A stretch of 64,000 nucleotides of DNA. Origin: Ilumatobacteraceae bacterium (lineage in GTDB: Bacteria > Actinomycetota > Acidimicrobiia > Acidimicrobiales > Ilumatobacteraceae). Below are positions 7,015-15,612 of this stretch, one piece after another. The stretch lies in NCBI GenBank assembly GCA_025463305.1, contig JAOBWK010000012.1:1-64000 (forward strand). Direction: 5' to 3'. The position numbers and the translations under genes were made by a program. Numbering within the stretch: the first letter of the stretch is position 1; each line of letters starts with the position of its first letter. A model generated the notes under the pieces. That model saw only the letters and a program-made list of their open reading frames with translations. It had not been told where the DNA came from and did not search any database.

Positions 7015-8874
7015 TCACGAATCACCGACGAGGCCGGTGTTGTCGTCGGCGACGGCCTCGTGGGCGCTCGCGATCTCCTGCTTGATGCCATGGAGCTCCC
7101 ACACGACGTCGTCGTCGAACTTGCCGTCCTCCAGCCAGCGCATGAACGCGTCCTCGTACCTGGTCGCGACGTGAGGCTCGGCGAGGTCGGGGATCGGTGG
7201 CAGTGGCGTGCCGGCAGGGATGCGACCAGCGGCGACCATCTCGTCGAACGACGAACAGACGACGATTGCGGCGGCCACGGTCGTCATCGCCGAGTACGAG
7301 CTCAGCGTGCGGGCGCGGGCGTCGCCCACCGATTCCGGACCGACGCCGGCTGTCTCGAGCCCGACCTGGAGCGCCTGCACCGCGATGCCGGGGATCGCCC
7401 CGGCCGGACCGGACAGTTGGATCAGGTTGGTGGCCCAGCCGACCATGGTCCAGAACATCTGCCAATCCGCGTTGTTCTGTTCGGCGACTGCGATGCCCGC
7501 AGATCGTTGCATCGTGTCGATGACCGCGAGCAGCGTCGCGAGGTCGTGGAGTGCGCGGATGCGCGACATCGCGTCGCCGTGAACGAGGTCGTCGGAGGTG
7601 CCGATGGCCTGTGAGCGCACGGCGAGCAGCCGGTCGAGCGCCGCCGGGTCGTCGATGATCAGCTGCTGCACAGCGAGTCGCTCGGCGTCGGAGAGTCCGA
7701 AGCCGTCGGGGTCGTCGCCGAGGGTCGGCACGACGTACGGCGCGATGAGATCGGCGAGCAGCACACCGAGCTGATCGTGATGGACGACGGATGCGTGCTG
7801 CTGGGTCGCGGCGAGGATCCAACGGACGAGGGTGGGAACAGTGGTCGCCACGGCGGCCGCCGACAGGTGCGCAGGGTCGGTGGCCGTGAGCGCCACGGCG
7901 TCCGCCAGCTGCGGGTCGTCGGTTGCATCGAACACGAGGCCCGGATCGTCGAGGACGAGTGTCACGTATGCCGTCGGCGCTCCGGCCGTTGCGAGGATCG
8001 TCGAGAACAGGAGGTCGGCGGCCAGCGGCCCCTTGACGTCGACGTCGGCAGGGTCGTCCGGATGATCCATCTGGAACTGCTCGCGCTCGACGAGCGAGCG
8101 CGTCACCCGCGCGAGGTCATCGGCGTCCAGACCGAGGCCGCGCACGAGGAGCGCGCCGGCGTACGGGGTCATGTCCTCGAGCAGCACGGTGGCATCGGCG
8201 TCCGGATGCACGAGCCGGTCGGTGGCGAGCACGGCGGTGAGCCCGACGAAGACCCGATCGATGGGTGCCCACTGGTCGGACTCGTCCGTGGTGATGGTGC
8301 CGTCGTACAGCAGCGCCTCGTTCACCATCTGCCGCCGATCGCCGCCGAGCTGATCGGCGAGGGCCGTCCAGCCACGCGTGGTCAGCGACGGCAGGAACGC
8401 GGCGGTGAGATCGGCGTGCTGCGAGGTCGTCGCCAGCGCGTTGCCCAACCAGACGATCTGCGGAGCCGACAGCGGCGGGTGTCCGTCCGCTGCCGACAGC
8501 CACGCGCCGACGGCGCGGACCTGATCGGCCGTGAGGGCCACGCTGGCGCGTGGATCCGCGAGCGGATCGGTGAGGATCTGCCAATGGCGGTCGGCGACGA
8601 ACGCGGCGAGCCAGCTGTTGGCGATGTCGCCCGGGTCGATCGCCGCCGGCACGTAGCCCGTCATCGCCCGGCAGCCGATGACGGAGCGCACGAACGGTTG
8701 CCACGTCCCGCGCAGCAACGAGGTCGCCCGAGCGACCGCCTGCATCGCCGGTTGGGCCTCGATGTCGGAGCATCGGAACGAATCGAGCTCGTCGAGCGCC
8801 GCGTCGATCGCCCCGGCGAGGAGCGCGACGAGGTCCGGGTCGTAGCCGCAGTACCCGCCGCCCATGCCCGGCAT
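7015..8874 (-). CDS. Large hypothetical protein encoded with a WXG100-like partner
   Basis: A 619-residue protein I cannot assign. It begins MPGMGGGYCGYDPDLVALL and is rich in Ala, Leu and Asp helices, with no signal peptide. A moderately hydrophobic stretch near 505-560 (around WQMFWTMVGWATNLIQLSGP and the following helix) could touch a membrane. The start is 3 nt after the stop of an 87-residue helical protein, so the two are coupled. That pairing resembles ESX/WXG100 small proteins next to long actinobacterial proteins of the DUF6571 kind; this resemblance is from memory. Substrate, scaffold or toxin role are all open. Convergent with the 6346-6996 gene, 18 bp apart. Confidence 0.7.
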   Translation of the reverse strand: MPGMGGGYCGYDPDLVALLAGAIDAALDELDSFRCSDIEAQPAMQAVARATSLLRGTWQPFVRSVIGCRAMTGYVPAAIDPGDIANSWLAAFVADRHWQILTDPLADPRASVALTADQVRAVGAWLSAADGHPPLSAPQIVWLGNALATTSQHADLTAAFLPSLTTRGWTALADQLGGDRRQMVNEALLYDGTITTDESDQWAPIDRVFVGLTAVLATDRLVHPDADATVLLEDMTPYAGALLVRGLGLDADDLARVTRSLVEREQFQMDHPDDPADVDVKGPLAADLLFSTILATAGAPTAYVTLVLDDPGLVFDATDDPQLADAVALTATDPAHLSAAAVATTVPTLVRWILAATQQHASVVHHDQLGVLLADLIAPYVVPTLGDDPDGFGLSDAERLAVQQLIIDDPAALDRLLAVRSQAIGTSDDLVHGDAMSRIRALHDLATLLAVIDTMQRSAGIAVAEQNNADWQMFWTMVGWATNLIQLSGPAGAIPGIAVQALQVGLETAGVGPESVGDARARTLSSYSAMTTVAAAIVVCSSFDEMVAAGRIPAGTPLPPIPDLAEPHVATRYEDAFMRWLEDGKFDDDVVWELHGIKQEIASAHEAVADDNTGLVGDS

Positions 8875-8877
8875 CGG

Positions 8878-9141
8878 TCAGGCGCCCGTCGCGGCGAGCT
8901 GCCCGGCGCGCACCTCCAGCGCGTGGGCGCTGTCGGTCAGGTGCTGCCCGGCGGCGATGAGCGAGGCACGCATCGCGACGAGGTCGTCGTGGCAGTGATC
9001 CGGGGTCGGCCCGATCCACGTGTCGTGGTCCGCGCGGCGATGCAGGTCGATCGCGAGCGACGTCCGCAGACGTGATGCGAGCTGGCGGAGCAGGCGGGCT
9101 CGCTCGCGGAGGTGATCGGGCGTGACGGGTGCCGGTGGCAT
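8878..9141 (-). CDS. Small helical WXG100-like protein
   Basis: An 87-residue protein with no signal peptide. The start at 9141 is fixed by a strong Shine-Dalgarno sequence (GGAGGAGG) five nucleotides upstream, unusual in this window. The sequence is two predicted amphipathic helices around a central turn at about 40-45 (HDTWIGPTPD), where W45 precedes IG. That is close to the WxG turn of ESAT-6/WXG100 proteins, and the length matches the family (about 90-100). It is encoded 3 nt before the 619-residue gene. ESX-type secretion or heterodimer formation is inference, and no ESX machinery is in the window. Confidence 0.65.
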   Translation of the reverse strand: MPPAPVTPDHLRERARLLRQLASRLRTSLAIDLHRRADHDTWIGPTPDHCHDDLVAMRASLIAAGQHLTDSAHALEVRAGQLAATGA

Positions 9142-9275
9142 GGGAACCTCCTCCGCCGCATGGGTGCTCCGACGACCCCGATCCGGAAAAACGCCGCCCG
9201 TGTTCACGTTCCGCGTCAAGAGCTTGGTGGACGCACGACCTGTGTCGTGACGCAGAGCGGTGGGACGGGGACTGG

Positions 9276-10766
9276 TCACGCGGAGGGTGGGGCGACCTCG
9301 CGGATGACGATGTGGTGATCGAGCTGGGTGGTCTCGTCGACGAAGCCTTCGCCGACGACGCGGCAGTCGTGCTTGGCGTAGAACCCGAGCGCGCTGTCGC
9401 GCGCCCGCGCCCACAGCAGCTCGTAGCCCTCTGCCGCGAAGCGGGCGATGCCCGCCTCGAGCAGCAACCCGCCGACGCCCGTGCCCTGCATCGTCGACGC
9501 CGTGGCCATCCCGCGCAGCTGGAACGCCCGCGCCTCGGGGACCTCCGGGCACGGCTTGGGCATCCACGACGATGTCGCGACGACGGCCCCGGAGGCGTCG
9601 CGCACGGCGAGGTGGACGGTGTCGGGCAGATCGTCCTCCGGGAAGCGCGCCGAGGCGTTCGGATCGTTCCTACGGAGCACCGCGCGACGCAGGGGGATCG
9701 TCTCGGTGGACGCGATCTGCACGACCTCCAGCGGCGCGGCCGGCACCGGTTGCGACGAGCCGTGCTCGCGCGCCGACGCGTACATCGCCTCGACGATGCG
9801 GTGCGCCGCCGCGGCCGTCGCGAAGTTCGGCCAGCTCGGCCGCCCGGCCACCGCGGCGCGGATGAACTCGCCGTCGGGGTTGAGGGTCCCGTCGGTGATC
9901 GACTCCGCCGCAGCGACGAGCTCATTGCCCTCCAACGTGTGCTCGGCGCCGTCGCTGTCGGTCCAGTGCACGGGGCCGAACCAGTCGTCGCCCTCGATGT
10001 GGATGAACCGCCGCTCGCAGAAGATCTCCGCCCGGCGCAAGCTCGGCCGGGCGAGGTTGTCGTGCCACACGGTGACGAGCGTGCCGATGGCTCCGTTGGC
10101 GAACGACAGCGACGCGGTGACGACGTCCTCGATGCCGTCGAGGCCGTGGAAGTTGGCCTGGTGCGCGCTGACCCGGGTGACCTCGCCGATGACGAACCGG
10201 AACATGTCGATGTCATGGATGCTGTGCTCGAGCAGGGTGCCCGCGCCGACGAGGTCCTTGTTGCCGCGCCAGGTGCTGCTGTAGTGGCCCTGGATCGGGA
10301 TGAACTGGTCATCGCGGAACATCACGGCCATCGTCCGGCCGGCGGTGGCCTCGGCCGCGAGGTGCTGTGCCCACACGTACGCCGGCGAGCGGCGCATCAC
10401 CAGCCCGACCTGGTTGGTGACCGCGCTGCTCATCACGAGCGTGGCCATCTCCTCGGCGGCGGCGAGCGACGTCGCCAGTGGCTTCTCGCAGAACACGTGC
10501 AGGCCGCGCGAGATCGCCTTCGCGACCTGGCGCGGGTGCTCGCTCGTCCACGTGCACACGTACACCGCGTCGCAGCCGTCGAGGACCTCGTCCTCCGAGG
10601 CGCACACGGTGTGCCCGCTCGCCGCGGCGAACGCGGCAGCGCGCTCGGGATCCGGGTCGTACACGCCGGCGCGCACGACGCCGCACTCGGCCTCGGCACC
10701 ACTCCGGCGCAAGCTCTTGCTGTGGTAGGTGGCGATCAGTCCGGCACCGAGGAATCCAACGCGCAT
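9276..10766 (-). CDS. Gfo/Idh/MocA oxidoreductase fused to a GNAT acetyltransferase
   Basis: A 496-residue two-domain protein. The N-terminal part (1 to about 340) is a Gfo/Idh/MocA-type NAD(P)-dependent dehydrogenase: MRVGFLGAGLIA Rossmann motif, FCEKPLAT at about 92-99 with the conserved EKP lysine, and GTLLEHSIHDIDMFR in the substrate region. The C-terminal part (about 355-496) is a GNAT domain: VHLAVRD beta strands, acetyl-CoA motif RGMATASTMQGTGVGGLLLE, and ALGFYAKHDCRVVGE at the end. The frame is open across the junction, so it is a true fusion. It starts 17 bp from divergent surE. Sequential oxidation and N-acetylation of an (amino)sugar-like substrate is a reasonable guess only. Confidence 0.87.
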   Translation of the reverse strand: MRVGFLGAGLIATYHSKSLRRSGAEAECGVVRAGVYDPDPERAAAFAAASGHTVCASEDEVLDGCDAVYVCTWTSEHPRQVAKAISRGLHVFCEKPLATSLAAAEEMATLVMSSAVTNQVGLVMRRSPAYVWAQHLAAEATAGRTMAVMFRDDQFIPIQGHYSSTWRGNKDLVGAGTLLEHSIHDIDMFRFVIGEVTRVSAHQANFHGLDGIEDVVTASLSFANGAIGTLVTVWHDNLARPSLRRAEIFCERRFIHIEGDDWFGPVHWTDSDGAEHTLEGNELVAAAESITDGTLNPDGEFIRAAVAGRPSWPNFATAAAAHRIVEAMYASAREHGSSQPVPAAPLEVVQIASTETIPLRRAVLRRNDPNASARFPEDDLPDTVHLAVRDASGAVVATSSWMPKPCPEVPEARAFQLRGMATASTMQGTGVGGLLLEAGIARFAAEGYELLWARARDSALGFYAKHDCRVVGEGFVDETTQLDHHIVIREVAPPSA

Positions 10767-10783
10767 TCGACCAAGCTAGGGCC

Positions 10784-11608
10784 ATGCGGATCCTGCTGAC
10801 CAACGACGACGGCATCGACTCGATCGGCCTCCACGTGCTCGCCCGGGCGATGCGGCCACACGGCGATGTGGTGATCGCCGCGCCCGACAAGGAGTACTCC
10901 GGCGCGGGCGCAGCACTCGGCACGCTGCACCTGATCCGGCCCGAGGTGCGCCGGGTCGACATCGACGGCATCGACGAGGCATGGGCCATCAGCGGACCGC
11001 CCGCGCTGTGCGTGATGTTCTCCCGGCTCGGCGCGTTCGGCGAGCCGTTCGACCTCGTCGTGGCCGGCATCAACCCGGGCGTCAACGTCGGCCGCTCGGT
11101 GTACCACTCCGGCACGATCGGCGCTGCGTTGACCGCGCGCAACGGGCAGATCTCCGGCGTCGCGGTCAGCCAGGCCGTGGCCGGCAACGACATCGAGGGA
11201 CAGGCATCCGACGACATGCTCGCCGGCCAACGTTGGGACACCGCGGCAGCGGTGGCGAGCGCCTTCGTCGGGGGACTGGTCGCGGCGATGCCGGTCGATC
11301 CGGTGGTGGTCAACCTGAACGTCCCGAACGTGGACATGGCCGACATCCGCGGCTGGCGCCGGGCGCGCGTCGGACTCGAGCCGCCGCGCCGCGTCTCGTC
11401 GGCCACGCTCGAGCCGAAGCTCGGCCACGAAGGCGCGTTCCACGTGACGATGTCGTGGGGCGACGCGCTCGACCTCCCGCCGGACTCCGACGGCGGACTG
11501 GTCGAGGCCGGCTACGTCGCGATCAGCTACCTGAGCCGGATGGAGGACCACCAGCGCGACGATATGCGTCCCGGCGAGCACGGCCTCGATGGCATCCTCG
11601 CCGGCTGA
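10784..11608 (+). CDS. surE: 5'-nucleotidase SurE
   Basis: A 274-residue metal-dependent survival-protein phosphatase acting on nucleoside 5'-monophosphates and related phosphoesters. The N-terminal metal site is NDDGIDS (N7, D8, D9), followed by APDKEYSGAGAAL and VVAGINPGVNVG, both SurE signatures, and YHSGTIGAAL. Length is normal for the family. The ATG at 10784 follows CTAGGGCC with no Shine-Dalgarno, so the message may be leaderless. Convergent with the WYL regulator gene. Confidence 0.93.
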   Translation: MRILLTNDDGIDSIGLHVLARAMRPHGDVVIAAPDKEYSGAGAALGTLHLIRPEVRRVDIDGIDEAWAISGPPALCVMFSRLGAFGEPFDLVVAGINPGVNVGRSVYHSGTIGAALTARNGQISGVAVSQAVAGNDIEGQASDDMLAGQRWDTAAAVASAFVGGLVAAMPVDPVVVNLNVPNVDMADIRGWRRARVGLEPPRRVSSATLEPKLGHEGAFHVTMSWGDALDLPPDSDGGLVEAGYVAISYLSRMEDHQRDDMRPGEHGLDGILAG

Positions 11609-11626
11609 CCGACCACCGGCAGAGCG

Positions 11627-12577
11627 TCAGCGTACGTAGAGCTCGGTCAGCTCGCGCGCGACCCGGGCGAGCTCGTCGATCACCTCGTCGGGGCCGTGGA
11701 CGCGCAGCAGGCTCCCCAAGCCGGCCATCTCGCCGACGAGGGCCTTGGCGTGGTTCGAACCGAGCTCGACCTCGACGCGACCCTCGGCATCGGTGGTGCC
11801 GATCCGCAGCCGGTTGCCGAACATCCCGCGCAGCAGCCACAGCGAGCTGGGATCTGCAGACGCCGTCGCCCACACCGTGAGCCGGCGCTGCGACACCTCG
11901 TCGGTGATCAGCTTCCATGCCTCGGCGAGCACGAAGCCGGGGGGACGCACCACGCGCTCGCCGGTGCGCTCCACCGAGGTGACCCGGTCGACGCGGAACG
12001 TGCGCAACCCGTTCGCGGTGTCGGCGACGAGGTACCAGGTCGGTCCCTTGCTCGCCAGCCCGAGTGGGTGCACGACGCGCTCGGACGTGTTGCGCTGACG
12101 ATCGACGTAGCCGAGGCGCACCTGGGCCGCCTCGATGACGGCGGTCTGCAGCTCGTCGAGCGACGCCGGTGGGGGCCGGTTGACGACGGTGGATCCCCAG
12201 CCGGCCGGGTCGGTGACGATGGCGGTCGATGCCGCCTCGGCGTCGTCGCGGAACGTCTCCGGCAGGGCGCGGACGAGCTTGCGCAGCGCAGCCTTCACGT
12301 CGGGTGTCGCCGTCGACGACGGCCCGGCCACCAGGAACAGAGCGCGGGCCTCGGCGACGTTGAGCCCACTGAGATCGGTGCGCGCGCCACCCAACAGCTG
12401 CCAACCTCCGTTGCGACCCTGCTTGGAGTAGATCGGCATCCCGGCCATGCCGAGCGCTTCGAGGTCGCGGCGGGCCGTGCGCTCGCACACCTCCAGCTCG
12501 GCGGCGACCTCCTTCGCCGTGACCTGGCCGCGCGTCTGCAGCAGCATGAGGATGGCCACGAGTCGGTCGGCGCGCAT
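11627..12577 (-). CDS. WYL-domain transcriptional regulator (YafY family)
   Basis: A 316-residue regulator. Residues 1-60 form a winged HTH (MRADRLVAILMLLQTRGQVT, then RTARRDLEAL recognition helix). The middle holds the WYL domain (about 130-205) with RQNTSERVVHPLGLASKGPTWYLVA, and the C-terminus is a WCX-type extension. The ATG at 12577 is chosen because -10-like TACGTT ends 7 nt before it. The inverted repeat at 12599-12621 lies where the -35 should be, between this gene and the divergent TIGR03086 gene, so autoregulation and local control are likely. The effector is unknown. Confidence 0.92.
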   Translation of the reverse strand: MRADRLVAILMLLQTRGQVTAKEVAAELEVCERTARRDLEALGMAGMPIYSKQGRNGGWQLLGGARTDLSGLNVAEARALFLVAGPSSTATPDVKAALRKLVRALPETFRDDAEAASTAIVTDPAGWGSTVVNRPPPASLDELQTAVIEAAQVRLGYVDRQRNTSERVVHPLGLASKGPTWYLVADTANGLRTFRVDRVTSVERTGERVVRPPGFVLAEAWKLITDEVSQRRLTVWATASADPSSLWLLRGMFGNRLRIGTTDAEGRVEVELGSNHAKALVGEMAGLGSLLRVHGPDEVIDELARVARELTELYVR

Positions 12578-12598
12578 GTCGTCGAACGTAGTCGTCCA

Positions 12599-12621
12599 AA
12601 CCGGACAGCAGGTGTCCGGTT
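12599..12621. promoter_or_regulatory. Operator palindrome for the divergent WYL regulator
   Basis: A perfect inverted repeat with 9-bp arms, AACCGGACA and TGTCCGGTT, around a 5-bp GCAGG spacer. It sits 9 bp upstream of the TACGTT -10 of the WYL gene and 12 bp upstream of the start of the divergent gene at 12634. Its position between a regulator and a divergently read gene, and its symmetry, make it the natural binding site for the dimeric WYL protein. Confidence 0.7.
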
Positions 12622-12633
12622 CGGTGTCGCACC

Positions 12634-13341
12634 ATGACGGCCATGAGCACAACGACAGACACCCCGACCACCAACCCAACAGCACTCGGCCCGACGACCG
12701 GCGTTCCCGCACTGCCGGATCCGCGGCCGAACTTCACCCGGGCCGTCGCCATCGCCCGCACCACGATCGCCGGCGTGCGCCCCGATCAGCTCGACGGCCC
12801 GACGCCGTGCCACGGCTACGACGTCCACACGCTCGTCGGCCACCTCGTCGCGGTGATGCACCGTGTCGCCGTCGTCGGCGCGGGCGGTGACCCGTTCAGC
12901 GTGCCGCAGGCCGTCACCGGTGTCGCCGACGACGCGTGGGCCGAGGAGTTCGATCGATACGCCGCGCTGGTCGCCGAGGTCTGGAGCGACGACTCCGTGC
13001 TGACGAACATCCTCACCCTCCCCTGGGCACAGCTGCCCGGCGTGATCGCGCTGATGATCTACACCAGTGAGGTCAGCGTGCACACATGGGACCTCGCCAT
13101 CGCCACCGGGCAGCAGCCGGCGTGGGAGACCCCCGTGCTCGACATGGCGCTCGGGGCGATGCAGCGCGGCCTGCCCGGCGAGGGCCGGATGGAGAGCTTC
13201 GGCGTGGTCGACGGCAACACCGACGGCATCGCGATCCCGTTCCGCGACGTCGTGCCGACCGGTCCGGATGCAACGCCGATCGAGCGTCTCGTCGCCTGGT
13301 GTGGCCGCGACCCGCAGGCGATCCCCGAGCGAGCCGCCTGA
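12634..13341 (+). CDS. TIGR03086-type mycothiol-dependent enzyme family protein
   Basis: A 235-residue protein with a 30-residue Thr/Pro-rich leader followed by the family core: FTRAVAIARTTIAGVRPDQL, then PTPCHGYDVHTLVGHLVAVM at about 58-77 and VSVHTWDLAIATGQ at about 149-162 carrying the metal-binding His. This is the DinB/mycothiol maleylpyruvate isomerase superfamily, TIGR03086 subgroup. Cytosolic; substrate unknown. It is read divergently from a WYL regulator with a perfect palindrome between them, so it is probably that regulator's target. An alternative ATG is at 12643. Confidence 0.85.
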   Translation: MTAMSTTTDTPTTNPTALGPTTGVPALPDPRPNFTRAVAIARTTIAGVRPDQLDGPTPCHGYDVHTLVGHLVAVMHRVAVVGAGGDPFSVPQAVTGVADDAWAEEFDRYAALVAEVWSDDSVLTNILTLPWAQLPGVIALMIYTSEVSVHTWDLAIATGQQPAWETPVLDMALGAMQRGLPGEGRMESFGVVDGNTDGIAIPFRDVVPTGPDATPIERLVAWCGRDPQAIPERAA

Positions 13342-13362
13342 CCGACGCCTACCCTGGTGGGC

Positions 13363-14025
13363 ATGTTGCCCGATGTCCCTGCCGAGCTGATCGAGATCGA
13401 CGCGGGCGACACGGTGTGGCGGTTCGACGCAGCGTTCCTGCGCTCGAACTGGACGTGCATCTGGGGTCGCGGCTGTCACGGCATCGAGGCCGAGCGGGCG
13501 GCGGACCTCGGCCTCGGATGCTGCTCTGTCGGCGCCGAGCTCGACGGCATCGACGAGGCGAAGATGGTGTCGGCCCTGGCCGACACGCTGGACCCGGCGC
13601 TGTTCGAGCATCACGCGGAGGCGAGGTCCGGCGGCGTGTTCAGCGACGAACGGCGGGTCAACACGCGTGTCGTCGACGGCGCCTGCATCTTCCTCAACCG
13701 ACCCGGTTTCGACGGCGGCGCGGGGTGCGCACTGCACCTCGCCGCCGTCGCTGCGGGCGAGCCTCCGATCGAGTGGAAGCCGTCCGTGTGCTGGCAGCTG
13801 CCGATCCGCGTCGACTGGGAAGCCGGCGCCGGCGACGTCGAGATCGCCACCGTCCGCCACTGGACGCGGGCCGACTGGGGCGACGACGGCGACGAGATGG
13901 CGTGGTGCTGCACCGAGGGCCCCGAGGCCTACGTCGGCGACTCGCGGGTCATCGACTCCCTCGCGAGCGAGCTCACCGAGATCGTCGGCGCGCCAGTGTT
14001 CGTCGAGCTCCGCCGCCGCCTCTGA
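13363..14025 (+). CDS. YkgJ/DUF3109-like cysteine-cluster protein
   Basis: A 220-residue cytosolic protein with a conserved-looking cysteine pattern: WTCIWGRGCHGIEAE (about 28-42), LGCCSVG (about 48-54), ACIFLNRPGF, GCALHLAA (about 123-130) and KPSVCWQLPIRV (about 144-155). The last two elements look like the CAIE...KPxxChLYPI block of DUF3109/YkgJ zinc or iron-sulfur cluster proteins. The ATG at 13363 is preferred because TACCCT lies 7 nt upstream; GTG 13357 is in frame. Function is unknown in the family and here. Confidence 0.7.
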   Translation: MLPDVPAELIEIDAGDTVWRFDAAFLRSNWTCIWGRGCHGIEAERAADLGLGCCSVGAELDGIDEAKMVSALADTLDPALFEHHAEARSGGVFSDERRVNTRVVDGACIFLNRPGFDGGAGCALHLAAVAAGEPPIEWKPSVCWQLPIRVDWEAGAGDVEIATVRHWTRADWGDDGDEMAWCCTEGPEAYVGDSRVIDSLASELTEIVGAPVFVELRRRL

Positions 14026-14048
14026 TCACAGGCAGCTGGTGCGGACGA

Positions 14049-14657
14049 TCAGGGCTTGAGGGTGGTGCTGGTGACCGTCGAGGCGGCGGTGCTGGTCGAG
14101 CCGCCGGCGGCGGTCGTGGTGGTGGCGCCCGAGCTGCCGGTCTTCGTGGTGGTGCTCGACGTGGTGGTGGCGTCGGAGAGCTTGGCCCACGTCTTGGGGC
14201 CGACGATGCCGTCCTGCTTCAACGAGTTCGCCTTCTGGAAGGCCTTGACCGCGGCTGCGGTCTGGTTGCCGTACTGGCCGTCGACGGTGACCTTGTAGCC
14301 CTTGGCCTTGAGCGCGGTCTGGATCTGGTTGACGCCGTCGCCGGTGTCGCCGATCTTGACGTTGTCGCTCGGCGAGGTGACCACCCGCTTGCCGGCCGTG
14401 GTGGTGGACGTGGCCGACGGTGGGAGCGTCGTGCCCGTGGTGGTTCCTGCGACGGTGGTGCCGGTCGACGGAAGCGTGGTGCCGGTCGACCCGATCGCGA
14501 CGGTGGTCGTGGTCGACGTGAGCGGGTTGGTGCCCGCCAGTGTGGTCGTCGTCGCGAGCGCATCCGAGGTGGTCGACTTCTTGGCGTCGCTGCTGCACGC
14601 GCCCAGCGCGATCGCTGACGCGGCGAGCACGACGAGAGCGGTCCTGCGGTTCCCCAT
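14049..14657 (-). CDS. Peptidoglycan-binding-domain lipoprotein
   Basis: A 202-residue secreted lipoprotein. The signal peptide ends in lipobox ALGAC (C21). A long Thr/Ser-rich, probably unstructured spacer (about 25-95) leads to a single PG_binding_1 domain (about 98-160: VKIGDTGDGVNQIQTALKAK, then QYGNQTAAAVKAFQKANSLK and DGIVGPKTWAKL). A second Thr/Ser-rich tail ends the protein. It likely sits on the outer face of the membrane and touches the cell wall. No catalytic domain is visible. Convergent with the 13363 gene. Confidence 0.85.
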   Translation of the reverse strand: MGNRRTALVVLAASAIALGACSSDAKKSTTSDALATTTTLAGTNPLTSTTTTVAIGSTGTTLPSTGTTVAGTTTGTTLPPSATSTTTAGKRVVTSPSDNVKIGDTGDGVNQIQTALKAKGYKVTVDGQYGNQTAAAVKAFQKANSLKQDGIVGPKTWAKLSDATTTSSTTTKTGSSGATTTTAAGGSTSTAASTVTSTTLKP

Positions 14658-14781
14658 CGCCAGAGACTAGATCATTCGTGAATCACCGAACGTCGCGCTC
14701 GTCTCCGCGCACGCATCGGGTCGACGATCCTGTGACGCGTTGCATGTCTGGCCGCGACCCCGCGATGGGTACTTCGAGCAC

Positions 14782-15612
14782 ATGATGGCGGACATCGATT
14801 GCGGTCATGAGGGATTGGGCCACGACGCCGACGAGCGGGCTGCGCTCGCCGAGGCGAGGCGGCGGGTCACGGCCAAGGCCGTGCTCCGCACGAAGTTGCT
14901 CGACGACGGGCGCGACGTGGTCACGGTGCACGCGAGGGTGCACCTGCTGCCGCCGCGGATCGAGCTCGAGCTGCGCGACGAGGTGGCCGCGGTGGAGGAC
15001 CGGCTCGCCGTGCTCCGTCACTGTGATCCCGACGTCGACCCGCGTTGTGTCGACATGCACGAGCACGCCCGACTGCTCCGCCGACGGCTGCACGAACAGC
15101 TCGACGCGTTCATCTGCACGCTCGAGGTCCGCGTCGGCCAACGACCGACGCAGGGTCCGGATTGGAGCGCCGCGCACCTGGCGTCGGGCGTGCTGGCCGA
15201 TGCCGATGATCGGTTCGCGAACCTGCGCCGCGACGTGGTGGCCGAGATCGATCGCATCGTCGACAGCGAGCTGCTCCGCGTGCTCACGCCGGGCGAGAGC
15301 CCGGCCATCGATGGCGTCGTCGACTGCGGGCTCGTCGACTTCGACGCCGATTCCGTCGAGCGCGTCCGTGCGTTCATCGCGACGATGCATCAGCTCGCGG
15401 CGAGGGCCGAACAGGCGGTGCTCGATGTTCGATTCCGAGCGCTGACGACGGAGATGCCGGATCCGCGGCTCGTCCTCGCCCAGAACGACGCCCGTCGCCG
15501 GCAGGCGCTGCAGGACCTCGACATGGCACGTGCGCTCCAGGCCGCGGTGGAGGAGGTCCAGCGAGCCCATCTCGCCGCGCCGCTCAACGAGCTCGCAGAT
15601 CCCCGAGCGTGA
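14782..15612 (+). CDS. Hypothetical helical protein
   Basis: A 276-residue protein with no match I recognise. It begins MMADIDCGHEGLGHDADER and is dominated by charged, Leu/Arg/Glu-rich helices with coiled-coil character (for example around LRDEVAAVEDRLAVLRH and the last 60 residues). There is no signal or membrane segment. Codon use is like its neighbours, with G or C at the third position, supporting this frame over the long opposite-strand frame at 14683-15570. Its 3' end overlaps the convergent ABC ATPase gene by 29 bp. Confidence 0.55.
   Translation: MMADIDCGHEGLGHDADERAALAEARRRVTAKAVLRTKLLDDGRDVVTVHARVHLLPPRIELELRDEVAAVEDRLAVLRHCDPDVDPRCVDMHEHARLLRRRLHEQLDAFICTLEVRVGQRPTQGPDWSAAHLASGVLADADDRFANLRRDVVAEIDRIVDSELLRVLTPGESPAIDGVVDCGLVDFDADSVERVRAFIATMHQLAARAEQAVLDVRFRALTTEMPDPRLVLAQNDARRRQALQDLDMARALQAAVEEVQRAHLAAPLNELADPRA

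Noticed and set aside
14683..15570. 295-residue minus-strand frame opposite the 14782 gene
   Set aside because: The + frame has better G/C third-position bias and helical composition; the minus frame is His/Arg-rich. The choice is not certain, which is reflected in the + gene's confidence.
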